This document shows, one piece after another, positions 22,281 to 32,940 of a stretch of DNA of 64,000 nt. The notes beneath the pieces are model-generated. The model searched no databases and was not told where the DNA came from. It was given only the letters and a program-made list of their open reading frames with translations. The position numbers and the translations under genes were made by a program. The DNA comes from Clonostachys chloroleuca. Taxonomy: Eukaryota > Ascomycota > Sordariomycetes > Hypocreales > Bionectriaceae. The stretch is taken from the NCBI GenBank assembly GCA_037952775.1, contig JBANAY010000003.1:4340001-4404000 (forward strand), given 5' to 3'. Every line of letters begins with the position of its first letter. The first letter of the stretch is position 1.

Positions 22281-23867
22281 TCACAGACACAATAAGAGTA
22301 CACATGACAGCTCAACACTTACACATCCGTCCATGAATACGCAGATAAGCACAGGCCGAAAGGTGCCTTTTGCTTGCAGCTTGGGGTACACGAACCGGTC
22401 CAGTATCTTTTTTCGAAGCTGAGCTCCGAGTGGGGTGGTTCCGAAGTTGTTTATATTTGCAATTAGTTTCCTCACCTCTTCCGCGGTTTCGGCGGTGTCG
22501 TCTCGGGGTTTGCCGTTCAGGAACTCGATACGGACGGATGGCGTGTTGTCGTAGATGCTCTCGACCTCAACAATGCACCCGGCGATATCTTGGAGCTCCT
22601 CCGTGGGCTCGTTTGAGTTGTTCATAGACCATGAGTTGTCTATTATTACATATTTCAATAGAAAAGAGAACTAGATCCATCAGTCCCCGGGAGGGATGGT
22701 AATCTACCTAGTAAGAGGATCGTGTTGAACAATGCCAGGACCAATAGGTCGTCTAGGTATTCGTCACTATACCCGTCCTTGGCGCGGATCTTGTCGCTCC
22801 AGATCTTCGCGTTCTTAGCGATGTTCTTAATCTGCTCGTCGCTGTGGAAGCTTGCCAACTGCGTGGCGTTGTATTTCGTGAGGAATTTGTATGCGTGCAA
22901 CCGGTGGGCGACTCTGGTCAGTGAAAGGCTGATCACAGAGAGTAGATAGCCTGTTAAAAAAGCAACTAACCTGTCGCAAGTACGTGAATCCTAGCTTGTC
23001 AGCTTCTTCCTTCCACTTGGGCGGGGCGGCTTGTTTGCGTAATGGAGGCTGCTGCTGGGGAACTCGTGGTGGCGGTTCCGAGGAAACCCCTGAGGTACAG
23101 AGTTCCCACAACGACTTTGCCGCCACGAGAGTTCCTCCGATATAAAAGTCCTTGCTGTTCTCAACTACAGAGATCTGAGGGCTCTTGTTCTTCTTGACGC
23201 GGCTTAAGTCGACCGCAATCATTTGCGTGCCTGCCAGAGGGGAGGACATGGCCCTCCAAGGTGGTGCTGTCGGTAGCACTGACGACCATGATCGCAGAAG
23301 GCCAGATTGTGTATAGCTTATCGCTCTTATAGGCAACGGCGGCGACGGGAACCGGGTCCTCCCCGCCATTAGTGCTGTCTTCGCCGGTGACAAGACGCTG
23401 GGCGAGCCCAACCACGTACTTCGTGTTGTTGTTGGCGTTGGGGGACCCGTGACATTTAATTCGAATCACGTCTTTGGGGGCTAGTTTCAGTTGATGTTCT
23501 TCAAGGTCTTTCTGCTCAGCAAGATTGATGTCAATATTGTTATTCCAATCGACTAGGACCACAGATCCGTTTTCGTTTCCGGTCCGAGTGAGATGGGAAC
23601 GCGTTTGGTGAGCTCGATCTTGTGGTGACCATTGTCGGACTTGCGGATGCCCACAATGGCAAAGTATTTATATTGGAAGGCCACGGAGATTACATAACCA
23701 TGGGTAAGGGAGTCGGTGACGGCAAATGCAGGCGTCATCAGTCCTTGATCTCCAGGCAGTACATTGATATTCTTCTCGTCCTTTACGAGGGGTGGCTGCG
23801 CAGCCACACAGTAGCAACGGCTGGTTCCTGACTGATACTGGTTTCTGATCTTAATCGTCAAGGCCAT
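22281..23867 (-). CDS. von Willebrand factor A-domain protein with beta-rich N-terminal domain (one-base frameshift)
   Basis: Exons 23867-23280, 23230-22984, 22913-22708 and 22639-22323 agree in phase only if one base is added to an A run at 23576-23578 (T on plus). Without it the frame stops at 23553. The first 130 residues, starting MALTIKIRNQYQSG, form a beta-rich domain like that of the divergent gene at 24681. A Pro-rich linker follows, then a helical segment (VAHRLHAYKFLTKYN, YSDEYLDDLL). The vWA domain starts LLLDNSWSM, a D-x-S-x-S metal-ion-dependent adhesion motif, and includes FGTTPLGAQLRKK and RPVLICVFMDG. After this Asp-Gly the usual vWA tail is lost. The frame either stops at 22281 or, with an alternative GTGTAA donor, runs into the HET remnant. 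Function unknown. Confidence 0.6.
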
Positions 23868-24680
23868 GATTGCTGCTAGGTAAGGCTCAAATGAGGACTG
23901 TTGTGGTTTGGATACTTCTGGGCGAGTGAATTGATGAAGGGGACACTGGGGAAGGAAGCAATGATATATAATCCCAAGGCGATTGGACTAGCAAAACCCA
24001 ACCGTTTCGAATTGCCCAGAATGGACGAGAGCTGGAATATTCGTGTCAGTACGAAACGCTACGCTGACGGTTTACAAATCAACGTGGGGGTTGATACGCC
24101 CGAGCTGTCACATGGACGACACTCTATATCATCTAATTGGCTTCGGGAACCCCGAATAACATCACTTTCATCAAGGATGCTTCGTGGTGTGTGTGATCAG
24201 GACAGTCACCATTCCGTAATTTCAGCGCCTTCAAGCATATCAAGTTCCACTCTCAGCCGCCACTGAAACTGACGTGACTGCCAGGCCATTGTTAGACTCC
24301 TCGGTCAATGTGCCTTGATGCCTTGTCATGTCAGCATGTCCCAAGCATAGAAGGTGGATACTCATAAGGTCGCAGCTGGTGGCTCGGTTACGCTAGCTAC
24401 AACCCTACTCGTAAGACGAGGGCAGCCCTAGGTGAAAACTGGCATATCATGTCCGTTTTAAGAGCGAGGGATAGATCAGTCGCAGCTGATGGATGAAAGC
24501 GCTCTCCCACGGAAGAGGGGTAGGCCGAGCAGTTGTAGAGTTGTGTATATATATCGTCTTGAAGGACATTCAGAACCATAGCATCTACCATCTGCATCCT
24601 CTTCTATCATCAGGACTAGAATATATCTTTCATATTTACCCAAGTTGAAAATCTTCCCCAGGAGCCCGCAAATCAACACC
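23868..24680. promoter_or_regulatory. divergent promoter, vWA gene / beta-domain gene
   Basis: 813 bp between two divergent genes that share an N-terminal domain. No coding evidence in it. A CAACCCTACTCGTAAGACGAGGGC-like segment near 24399-24422 contains a small hairpin (CTCGTAAGACGAG). Confidence 0.35.
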
Positions 24681-25362
24681 ATGTCTTACACCATCGAGAT
24701 CAAGAACAGATCTGGCCACGCAGGCAGGGTGTACAGCTTCCTGTCTGCCAAATCCACCATCACCGGTGCAGGCAACAACGCGGGCACCACCAAGTCCATC
24801 ACCTGGTTCCGGTCTCGGAAGCTCGACAACGGAGGGACCGCCACCTTCAATTTTGACAACAGCTACTACGGGTTCATGGGCTCCTCGGGCTCTGCTACCC
24901 TCGCAGTGGGCAGTTCTGTCAACGTTCAGACCGAGAAGAAAGTTCACACTCGGAACAGACGGCATCCTTGGCCTCAACGAGGACTGCGTCTTTAGCGTTA
25001 TCCCCCCGGATGACGAAAACCCCGTACCTGGTAAGAACCAGCTCTCCATCGCCGCGAGCGCTAGACTCCAGCCGGACAACGATGTCGTTGGCGTATCCCG
25101 TGGCATTGACCTGGGGGAGGGCATCACCCCGGCGCCCATCAACCGCGTTCCCCTCCAGGCGGGTCCGACGTACACCATTGCTGTCAACAATGCCGTCTAC
25201 GTCAAGACCGCCACTCTCAACAAACAATCTATTCAGGCTTCTCTTGATGACGACAAGACTGCTTTCAAACTGGAGTTCCCTTACGGCAAGAAGAAAGCGA
25301 CTGTCGTCGAGGAAATCAATGGCAACTTTAGCGTGACCTACGCACGTGGCGGTGATAACTGA
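24681..25362 (+). CDS. small beta-rich protein of unnamed fungal family (one-base frameshift)
   Basis: The open frame begins MSYTIEIKNRSGHAGRVYSF at 24681 and reads to residue 86 or so. It is broken at an A run (24939-24941). Reading one base fewer joins it to FTLGTDGILGLNEDCVFSV and on to a stop at 25362, about 226 residues. The two halves have the same composition and strand-like pattern, so the break is recent or an assembly error. There is no signal peptide, no transmembrane segment and no Cys-rich pattern. It resembles proteins common in filamentous fungi with an N-terminal T-I-x-I-x-N strand and a Y-Y-x-F-x-G segment, which have no assigned role. Its divergent neighbour has the same domain fused to vWA. 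Confidence 0.55.
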
Positions 25363-26466
25363 TCGCTGGCAAAGTCCCGCGATCGCCCCGACTATTATGG
25401 AGGACATAACTAGGCGCTAGCAATACATTTGTGACATTCCTTGTATCCCGAATGGAATGGATAGCGATCTAGGATTTATCAAATACCATCGTAGCCCTGT
25501 ATTAAAGTTGATGTGCAGTTTCCTTTGCAAGCTGGTCGCCTGAAGTCATCATAATCAGCGTAGTACGGTCTAATGTAACGATAAGCATCGTAGGCCTTTT
25601 ATTCCTCATCTCATGGTGCAACAGGACAAGCAATCGAAGGCTCAGCAGAGCCGAACAATGTGAGGGGCAGACGAATGAGGTTCAACTTGAGTAAGACTAT
25701 AGTTCGCCTACTGATAGAGATCCACCTCTCGGCCCAGTTCTGCCCCTCTACATACGTGGTGGATGTAACCCCCTCCGGGATCACAAACGTTAAACCGCGG
25801 CTACCGCGAGCCTATGGGCTCGGCTCCCCACGACAACGGGCTGCTTAGTCATATACAAATTTGGAGAAAAGTAGGGCTTTCTTAAATGGTTCGGACGATT
25901 AGCGGGGAAATGAAGACAACTTAGCGTAGCCACCGGCCCTATAAGATCCATTCTCCCGGGCGTAATAAAAACATACAGACATACACACATATACAAATTT
26001 GGCGGGACGGTCCGGCCTCGGCGTCTTGGGCCCATCAGCCACAGGTATCCACTTTTTGGGGTGCTGATTACGAGGAAGGGTGCTGGCTACAGACGCCCTT
26101 TTAATTGGGCAGACATCCTTGCAGTGACTTGGCGGGAGCCTTAACACATTCGAAGGGATAACTCAACTGCTCTAGTGACAATGGCACAAGGTCGAAATCA
26201 TTTCTCGGGTTTCAGATTTGCTTCGAATGGATGCCAAAGGGTCTCGAATAGCTACTCTCTCCTGCTCCCGAATCTCGGGACCCCACCGGGTCAGGGTCGA
26301 GTTTATCGGCAACTACTCCACCGGTTGCCATGTGCCGTTGCACCCTCGGTTTGAGAAGACGTATAAATTCAAAGTGCAGCGCCACATCGGCTCCATTTGT
26401 TCCCACCCCCATATGTGTTTCGGTCTCAGCATCTTTAGCTTGTATTGACGCATTCATCTATCCATC
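25363..26466. other. intergenic stretch of 1.1 kb
   Basis: No convincing gene. An ATATACAAATTTGG word occurs twice (about 25853-25864 and 25990-26001), about 137 bp apart, in otherwise non-repeated sequence. The last 150 bp are the leader of the reductase. Confidence 0.35.
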
Positions 26467-27609
26467 ATGGCAGGCCAGCTTACCAACAGAGGCTACTGGC
26501 TCTCATCCTTCTCTGAGCCGGGCAAGACTATCGACCTCCCCGTTCCCAAGGCGTCCAGCGGCAGCGTCGTTGTCGAGGTCCTAGCTACCCTCGTTCTTCC
26601 CTACCTGGCCCAGATCCATCAAGGAGGAGTTCAACAGGCAAATTTAATGCTTCCACTGGTTCCAAATGCGAACTGCATTGGCCGTATAATCGAGGTGGGC
26701 CCGGATGCCACGCTATTGAAAACTGGCGACTTGGTCTGGGCTGATAGCACCATCGTTGGCCGTGACGATCATACCGTTGTCATTGTTCAAGGCCATCTCG
26801 GTGGCCTCGGAGAGCGTGGGCGAACACTGATGCAGGGTGAATGGCGTGATGGTTCTTTTCAGAAATACCAAAAGGTGCCGCTCGAGAGCTGCCATCTTCT
26901 CAACGCAGACCGGCTGGTGAAAGATCTGGGATATAATTTGCTTGAGCTCACCACCATCATTCTTTACACTGTCGCAGGCGGCGCCATCCTGGAGATGGCA
27001 AATCTCCAGGCTGGCCAGACCATCGTCATCGGTCCAGCCACAGGCTCCTTCAGCGGTGCTGCTGTCGAGCTGGCCCTTCTCTGTGGCGCCAATGTGATTG
27101 CCATTGGCCGGACGGAAAAGACCCTAATTACACTCAAGGAAAAGCTAGGGAGCCCCAAGAGACTGAAGTATGCAGTCATGACGGGGGATGTTGATGCCGA
27201 CGCCGCTGCCATCTTGCGACTAACTCCCGATGGGAAGGGAGCCGACGTTTTCAACGACTGGACGCCGGGGTGGATCCAGAAGCCAGTATTTCTTCCAGCC
27301 GGGCTAAAGACCCTGAAGGCCTGGGGAAAGATCATTCTCAGCGGTGCAGCATGGGGATCAGCGGATATTCCGTATGCCATGTCGATCCACAACAACTGGC
27401 AGGTGATTGCGAGATGGTGCTGCACGCGAGGGACCCTGACCCGAGTTCTCGACTTGATCAACCAGGGTCTTTGAGAGGTTGGGAAATCGACAGGGGGTGA
27501 ATTTACAACCTTTGAGCAGGTGGAGGATGTCGAGAGGGCAAAGGAGCATGCAGCGGCGAATGGCAGATTCAAGAACTACACCGTCCTGCTTCCGAATGGA
27601 CCAATCTAA
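26467..27609 (+). pseudogene. medium-chain dehydrogenase/reductase with in-frame stop
   Basis: One exon starts MAGQLTNRGYW and reads 335 residues to a TGA at 27472-27474. The same frame then stays open for 44 codons to a TAA at 27607 and encodes a normal family C-terminus (EVGKSTGGEF ... FKNYTVLLPNGPI). The body shows the MDR pattern: a GroES-like half with VPNANCIGRIIEVGPDA, then a Rossmann half with VIGPATGSFSGAAVELALLCGANVIAIGR (given in parts: VIGPATGSFSGAAVEL, LLCGANVIAIGR). It lacks a Cys-His-Cys catalytic zinc set, so it belongs with zinc-free NAD(P)H oxidoreductases. The full length would be about 379 residues. The stop removes the last helix and strand. The TGA is followed by GAG, not by the CTA readthrough context, and no PTS1 follows, so functional readthrough is unlikely. 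Confidence 0.65.
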
Positions 27610-27959
27610 ATTGGGGCTGGTGTTATCTCTATGGTCTGTCTTTCAAATCTATGTGATTATGAGTTGTCTCTTGAACAAGTTTTCCGCTGTGTGGGATCTA
27701 GTATAGTAGTGTAGTGAATTAAACAGATTTCTGGCAACTTATCAAATAGACTAAATCATCCAGGGGACAGAGAACACATCCAGACCCTCTGACTACTCCA
27801 GGCGTTCAGCATCACCGCTACCGTTGGGTTAACAAGCAGCGAACTTGGCCGCGCTACAGTCGCCAGCTCCTTGTGCATGATTTTGTCCAGTCCCCAGATA
27901 TACCCAGCCTCACCTCGTCACGGCATAATTCCACCACTCAGATCTGACCCAGTCTGCAG
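27610..27959. other. transition to AT-rich island
   Basis: 3' flank of the reductase. No gene. Base composition falls sharply at about 27960. Confidence 0.4.
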
Positions 27960-29760
27960 CAGTTTTAAAATATGAAAGCTATTAGACATTTATATTCCGC
28001 GAGGCCTATTGAAAGATACTTATCTTATAGCTTGAGCGTATAATATAATATCTCTAGAAATCTAGATAAGTTATAGAGTATAACAGTCTAGGTTTCTAAT
28101 ATAGTAAACTATAACTAAATAAATTATATTAATAAGTATAATAGAGTATAATATACTAAGTATAGAATAATTGATTATATTTAATAATATTGTAAACTAT
28201 TCTTAAGTAATTAAGTTATATTAAAAGCTAAAATAGTTAAAATATCTATTTAAGAAATCTTATATAGTTTTTTATAAATATAGTCGAGAGAATATCTTAT
28301 AATAGATATTATAAAATATTACTATATTCTTACTTATATAGAGTAAGAGAGTAAGTAGAATAATAGATCCTAGAGTAAATAGTAATATATTAATCTATTA
28401 TATATTCGGTTATTTTGAAAGGTCAAGGTCTCTATTATAGGGTAGACCAGCTATAGGGTAAGCTGGGTCTAGGGTAGATAAAGCCTATAGAGTAGGCTTC
28501 GAAATACTAGAGAAGGATCGTTCGAAAAGGCGTAGTAGAAGGTGCAGGCTCTATAATAGAAAATAAAGCTCTATCAGCTACAGGGTAGCTAAGAAAGATA
28601 GACTGTAGGGTAGATAAAAGAGTATATTATTGACTTATAGAATCTCTATCTAGCAGGGAGGAAGCCCTGTACTTATAGGTATTTCCAGGCCGTAAGGGCC
28701 CTGAAGATAATACGTTGCCTTCTGTAATACGGGCTTGTAACCGCTATAAGGTTCTCGTACAGAGGGATATGAGACCGCTAATGCGGGTGCTACAGCGGAT
28801 ACGAAGTCCGCTAATGCAGCTGCTACAGTAGTTACGAGGTTCACTAAACTAAGTGCTAAGGTTCTCGTACAGCGGATACGAGGTCCGCTAATGCAAGCGC
28901 TGCAGCGGACACGAAGTCCGCTAATGCAGCTGCTTCAGCGCAATACGGGATCGCTAGCAAGGACGCCACAGCGGCCGTTACAGCGGTTGTGACCGCTAAC
29001 GCAATTGCCCCAACGGGCAGCCACAGTGGGTTGGGCCAGTGGCTTCAGAGGGCTTCCAGCTTTGGAGAGCCCCAAGTTAGTTATTTCATTCCTCCTTACC
29101 CTATACTAATTATATATTATTTAATTAACTGATATAGGGTAATTCTTAATCTACCCTATAGTCTATAGGGTAAATCTTAATAAAACTAAAGATTATATTA
29201 TAAATAATCTTTATATAAAAGATATAGTTTAAACTAATTAGTTTTATAAATATTATTAAAAACTAATACTTTAGAAAAGTATTTCTATATCTTAATATAG
29301 TCTTTAGTTATTTAAATAAGATATTTAAATTAATTATCTTTATTAAGATCTTTAAAATATATTAAATTATTCTTCTTAAGCTTTTAAATAAACTAAATAA
29401 TAATTAAATAGAGTTTAATTCTCTTTTAAATAAGCTTTACTTAATATTTAGTTACTCTATTATAAACTTGATTATAAAGCTGCTAAGTTACTAAAATATA
29501 AACAGTAAATTTACAATATACAATAGCTTATAAGCTAGCAGTAATAGATAAAGATCAGTCTACCTGATATCTAATAACTAAAAAATATCTATATACAGAA
29601 ACCAAGCTTACTAATAATATATATATATCAGAGGATGGTAATGCTTGTAATTATATAAAAATACCTTAAGCAGGTAGTGAGAAGGTATTCTATATAATAA
29701 CACAACGGATCTCAGTAGCTATACCTTCCTCATTAAGACCTTCGTACTACCATCCCTATG
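27960..29760. repeat. AT-rich island, probable RIP-degraded transposon remains
   Basis: Almost 1.8 kb of TATA-dense sequence without open frames, interrupted by a GC-richer core (about 28430-29060). TpA is extremely frequent, as expected after repeat-induced C-to-T mutation. Short words such as CTATAGGGTA and GTCTAGGGTAGA recur. The 15-mer at 28465-28479 returns as its reverse complement at 46508-46522 in the second island. I cannot identify the element class. Confidence 0.6.
28776..28952. repeat. 33-bp minisatellite in the GC-rich core of the island
   Basis: CGCTAATGC-type units start at 28776, 28809, 28842 (diverged and 11 bp longer), 28886 and 28919, i.e. a 33-bp period. A decayed extension follows to about 29000. 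On the plus strand each unit reads as 11 codons (Ala-Asn-Ala-x-Ala-Thr-Ala-x-Thr-Lys-Ser in the clearest copy). GGTTCTCGTACAG occurs twice beside it (28750, 28860). Confidence 0.7.
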
Positions 29761-30173
29761 CCATACCTCGAAATTAAGTTTACCGCCCCAAGAGCCGGAT
29801 TGCCGCGTTCAGTTGTCCCTGAGTCTCAAAATGATAGGTCTACGTACTGCCTTGCCTTAGCCTCGTAAGTCACAGTGCAAAAGTCAGGTCAGCATTCTAC
29901 TGTACAGAGTTATATTGCATTATTATAATATAATACGCTACTGGTTTTTTTTTTCTTTACAGAAAAATTACTTAAGGATAGAGAGAAGATAAGGAATGAC
30001 GCAAAGGGGAATAAGGGCGGTTCCCATCTTGAGTCGTATTAGTGCAAAATTTTTTCATTCAGCAATGCAAATTTACTACCAAGTTCCTGGCTTCCGAGTT
30101 GAGCGTGAGGCCCACGGTAGGTATAAGTGTGGCAACAAGACTCCTTTTTGCTCTCATGGAAGATGCGATCGTC
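29761..30173. other. intergenic flank of the AT island
   Basis: Mixed composition with a T-rich run at about 29945-29955. No gene recognised. Confidence 0.3.
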
Positions 30174-31194
30174 CTATTCCGAGGAGATAAGGTTGTCCGT
30201 TTGAGGTGCTAGGCCCGAGTCTAACGCAACATTCTGGGGCTGATGAGGATACAAACCGCCGTGGGGAGGTTTTGCGCCGAGTTTACCCTTGGCAAGATAC
30301 TCGCGACGCAAGAAGTCCACCGTATAGATAGGGGACAGCTGACGCTCCCTGATGTAGTGGTCTTCGATGAGGGCAACGGTGTCCAAACCGACAGCTTCTA
30401 GCATGTTAGCGGAATAATCAAGGCCGAGGGGGTCCACGAACCATCCATAAATCTGCAGGGTCCTCGCCAGGATCTTGTCAATTCTAAGAAGAGCGTATCG
30501 ATTTCATCAGGTGTCGATACCCCATCAGCGAGAATGAATAACGTCTCCCGTTTTATCGCGGCCCACAATCTGTTGAAAATGAACCCCGTGGATTCTTTTC
30601 TTGAGAGGAAGGGCTTACAACCAACTTCTTTCTGCCTGTCCATTAGAAAAGGGAAGATGTCCGGATCCGTATAGCCATCCGTCATCAGCTCGACGACCAT
30701 ATTCTGTGGCGGCATATAGTAATGCGTGTTCAGGACACGCGATTTTGTTGTATCCTTGATTTCCCCAAGCATTTCGGAAGACTTATATGATGATGAATTA
30801 CTAGCCAAGATAGCGTCCTTCGGGGCATGAGCTTCGAGTTCCGAGAAAGTGTCTATTTTATCTGGATTTTCTCAGGGACTGCCTCAATGACGAGCCATGC
30901 AGTTTGGACAGCCAGCCTTCCTTAAGTCTTGGAACACACTGACGATTCCAGTTGCTTTCTTCCCGGACGCAGGATACTTCGCGACGTTCTACCTGACGTA
31001 GTTGAGACAAGGCTCATGCTGCTCGTGAACTGGCTCTAGAATTTGGTCATCATATCCAGCAGACGCCCAAATACAAGCTAAAAAGTTAGCTTAAATTATT
31101 TAATAGTCCCACAGCATTACGAACCAATACGCCTCCCCAATACGCCACCCCCTAAGACGGCAACTGGCCTATTGGAATAGTTCTCTGGCAACAT
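30174..31194 (-). pseudogene. decayed 3-hydroxyacyl-CoA dehydrogenase-like gene
   Basis: The start MLPENYSNRPVAVLGGGVLG (31194) carries the G-x-G-x-x-G NAD-binding turn. A short intron (GTTCGT donor at about 31132, acceptor TTTTTAG near 31080) leads to ACIWASAGY. Then come a TAG at 30991-30989 where Gln is expected, frame changes around 30920, and a missing base in an A run (30856-30859 as T). After these the frame is good again: LASNSSSYKSSEM, THYYMPPQNMVVELMTDGYT and LSRKESTGFIFNRLWAA, which are hallmark 3HCDH segments. Another frame break occurs near 30435, before GLDTVALIEDHYI. Intact relatives oxidise 3-hydroxyacyl-CoA or related 3-hydroxy acids with NAD+. Several independent breaks make it a pseudogene. 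Confidence 0.75.
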
Positions 31195-31620
31195 ATTTGT
31201 TGATATGGTCTGAAATAGAACGATGGCTTTAGAGGTGTGGGTAGGGAATAAAAGAATCGGGCTAAGGAGATCAGAAAGTAGAAGAAAACGGCGGAGACCA
31301 GCAGCCAAATATATAGGCCGGGTCTTAGAATAAGAGCACGATCCTGCCTTTCTCTCGTGTGGGTGCAAGTTGCAAACGTGGGCATTCAAAACGAGACCCT
31401 TTATATCCCCTCGGCGATGATGCAAGGTATATATGTCTTAGCCTTAACCCCTTTTTATTCGCTATAAAGAAGAAAGTTCGGCAGTACCGGGATCTTGGAA
31501 AATGCCGATGCAACATGGGAACTAACCGTTTACCCTGTTTCTAAACCCCGCCAAGTATCATAGAAATCTTTGTAGCCGATGCAATTGCTGTAAGGAATTG
31601 GAATCTATGATCTTTAAATT

Positions 31621-31628
31621 CGGATCCG
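31621..31628. promoter_or_regulatory. CGG-N2-CCG site upstream of the decayed dehydrogenase
   Basis: Perfect CGGATCCG, 427 bp upstream of the pseudogene start and 65 bp from the next copy. Confidence 0.5.
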
Positions 31629-31691
31629 CCGGGCTTGCATTTGCTGATATTGAGTACACTCGATGCCGAGGCTTTCACGGATTGCCGGACT

Positions 31692-31707
31692 TCATCGGAT
31701 CCGATGA
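31692..31707. promoter_or_regulatory. 16-bp perfect palindrome TCATCGGATCCGATGA
   Basis: Perfect inverted repeat centred on CGG-AT-CCG. Inverted CGG half-sites are the classical target of dimeric Zn2Cys6 proteins. Confidence 0.6.
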
Positions 31708-32405
31708 TGCAAAATGTGACAAATGAATTTGGCAAGCCGGAGCTCGAGGCTTTAAGTTAGACTGTTATTTAACGCATAGACAACTCGTTGGTAAGAATGT
31801 TTTCAGACGGATATAGGTACGGTTCCCCTAGTCAGTTGTGAGATAGAAATTCAGAGTGTTCAGGACATTAGTCTTCCAGCGTACTTGTAGTTGGCGGGAT
31901 GATTGCGGTCCCATCAAGCATACTTAGTGAGCTCAAGTTGATGTTTGAGGCAACTGAAAGAGCCCTAGGTAAGGTCAATAGTAGCTGAGAATAAAGTCCA
32001 TGCAGATCTGGTCCGATTAGTTATTGATGGTAGTTGTCTCATGCTCCGTGTTCGCACACATACTGCATTTGATCGGTGACCTTTGATCAATTACTGCACT
32101 GAATGTTATCACATACTCAACCCACAAAGAATGGGAGTTCTTTCATAATATGGCGGATATATCAATTTGATTGACTAGCATAGCGAAAAACTTCTGTCCC
32201 ACTGCCCGGATCGATAAACAATACAGTACTGACCGACAAGGCCAGTAGTCCATCCATGCAGTTGCCAGATCTACCACATGAATCAGGATGCTCTTGACTA
32301 TAAGATACTTGTCAATTCCTCGCCGCCCACCTTCACGTCCTGAAGGGGGGGTTGTCTGGAGTGTGATGGTGACCTGAGCTTAACGGTCGGTGACGGCAGC
32401 GATCG

Positions 32406-32415
32406 TCGGATCCGA
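32406..32415. promoter_or_regulatory. TCGGATCCGA site upstream of the Zn2Cys6 regulator
   Basis: Perfect 10-bp palindrome, about 530 bp before the regulator start. Confidence 0.55.
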
Positions 32416-32855
32416 TGCGTTCAAAATAGGTTATTCGTGGACAACTCAGTCTTTGCAGCGATTGGTCAGGAGAGGGTGGGGTTCCAGTTACGTTGCATTG
32501 TTGCGACCTTGTGATAGTCCATTCGTCCTGAGGAGGTGATTTAGACGAGAGAGGGCATATGTTACAAAATTCACTTCTACGGGCATCTTTTATTGTCCTA
32601 GGGTTCACTTCACTGACGGCAGGTTTCCGTCCCCAGTGGTCATATGCGGAAAACTAATGGTAAAACGCCACAGCTAAATAGTCATCTTCTTCCCTGCTCA
32701 AATATCCAGATCTTCTCCAATTTTTCTATAATTAGGATCAGTTACCCCGCACTTTAGAGTGCCGTAGGCTGGGTGAATTTAACTTCTACCTTTTTATAAT
32801 ACAAGTAACCCCAATAGCCCACACGAGTAAAACCTGGATCCCATCAATCTCCATA

Positions 32856-32863
32856 CGGATCCG
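32856..32863. promoter_or_regulatory. CGGATCCG site just upstream of the Zn2Cys6 regulator
   Basis: About 80 bp before the ATG at 32941; it could serve autoregulation or lie in the 5' UTR. Confidence 0.5.
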
Positions 32864-32940
32864 ATCCCTAAGTATCACGCTGTGGAGCTGTATCTCTTAG
32901 TTGCTTCCGTAAGCCCACTTCGACTCAGTTTTATCCGATT

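Larger units (their letters stand above)
31195..32940. other. 1.75-kb intergenic between pseudogene and regulator
   Basis: No supported gene. It carries four CGGATCCG palindromes (listed separately), between the start of the decayed dehydrogenase and the start of the Zn2Cys6 regulator. A CT-rich leader precedes 32941. Confidence 0.5.

Noticed and set aside
24766..25362. Plus-strand open frame as a separate gene with Pro/Ser-rich start
   Set aside because: Only its second part is coding; the first part is the shadow frame of the beta-rich protein before its frameshift.
27460..27480. Programmed stop-codon readthrough in the reductase
   Set aside because: The stop context (TGA GAG) and the C-terminus (no PTS1) do not fit known fungal readthrough cases.
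28776..28952. CRISPR-like array
   Set aside because: Units are contiguous with no spacers; it is a minisatellite in a eukaryotic genome.
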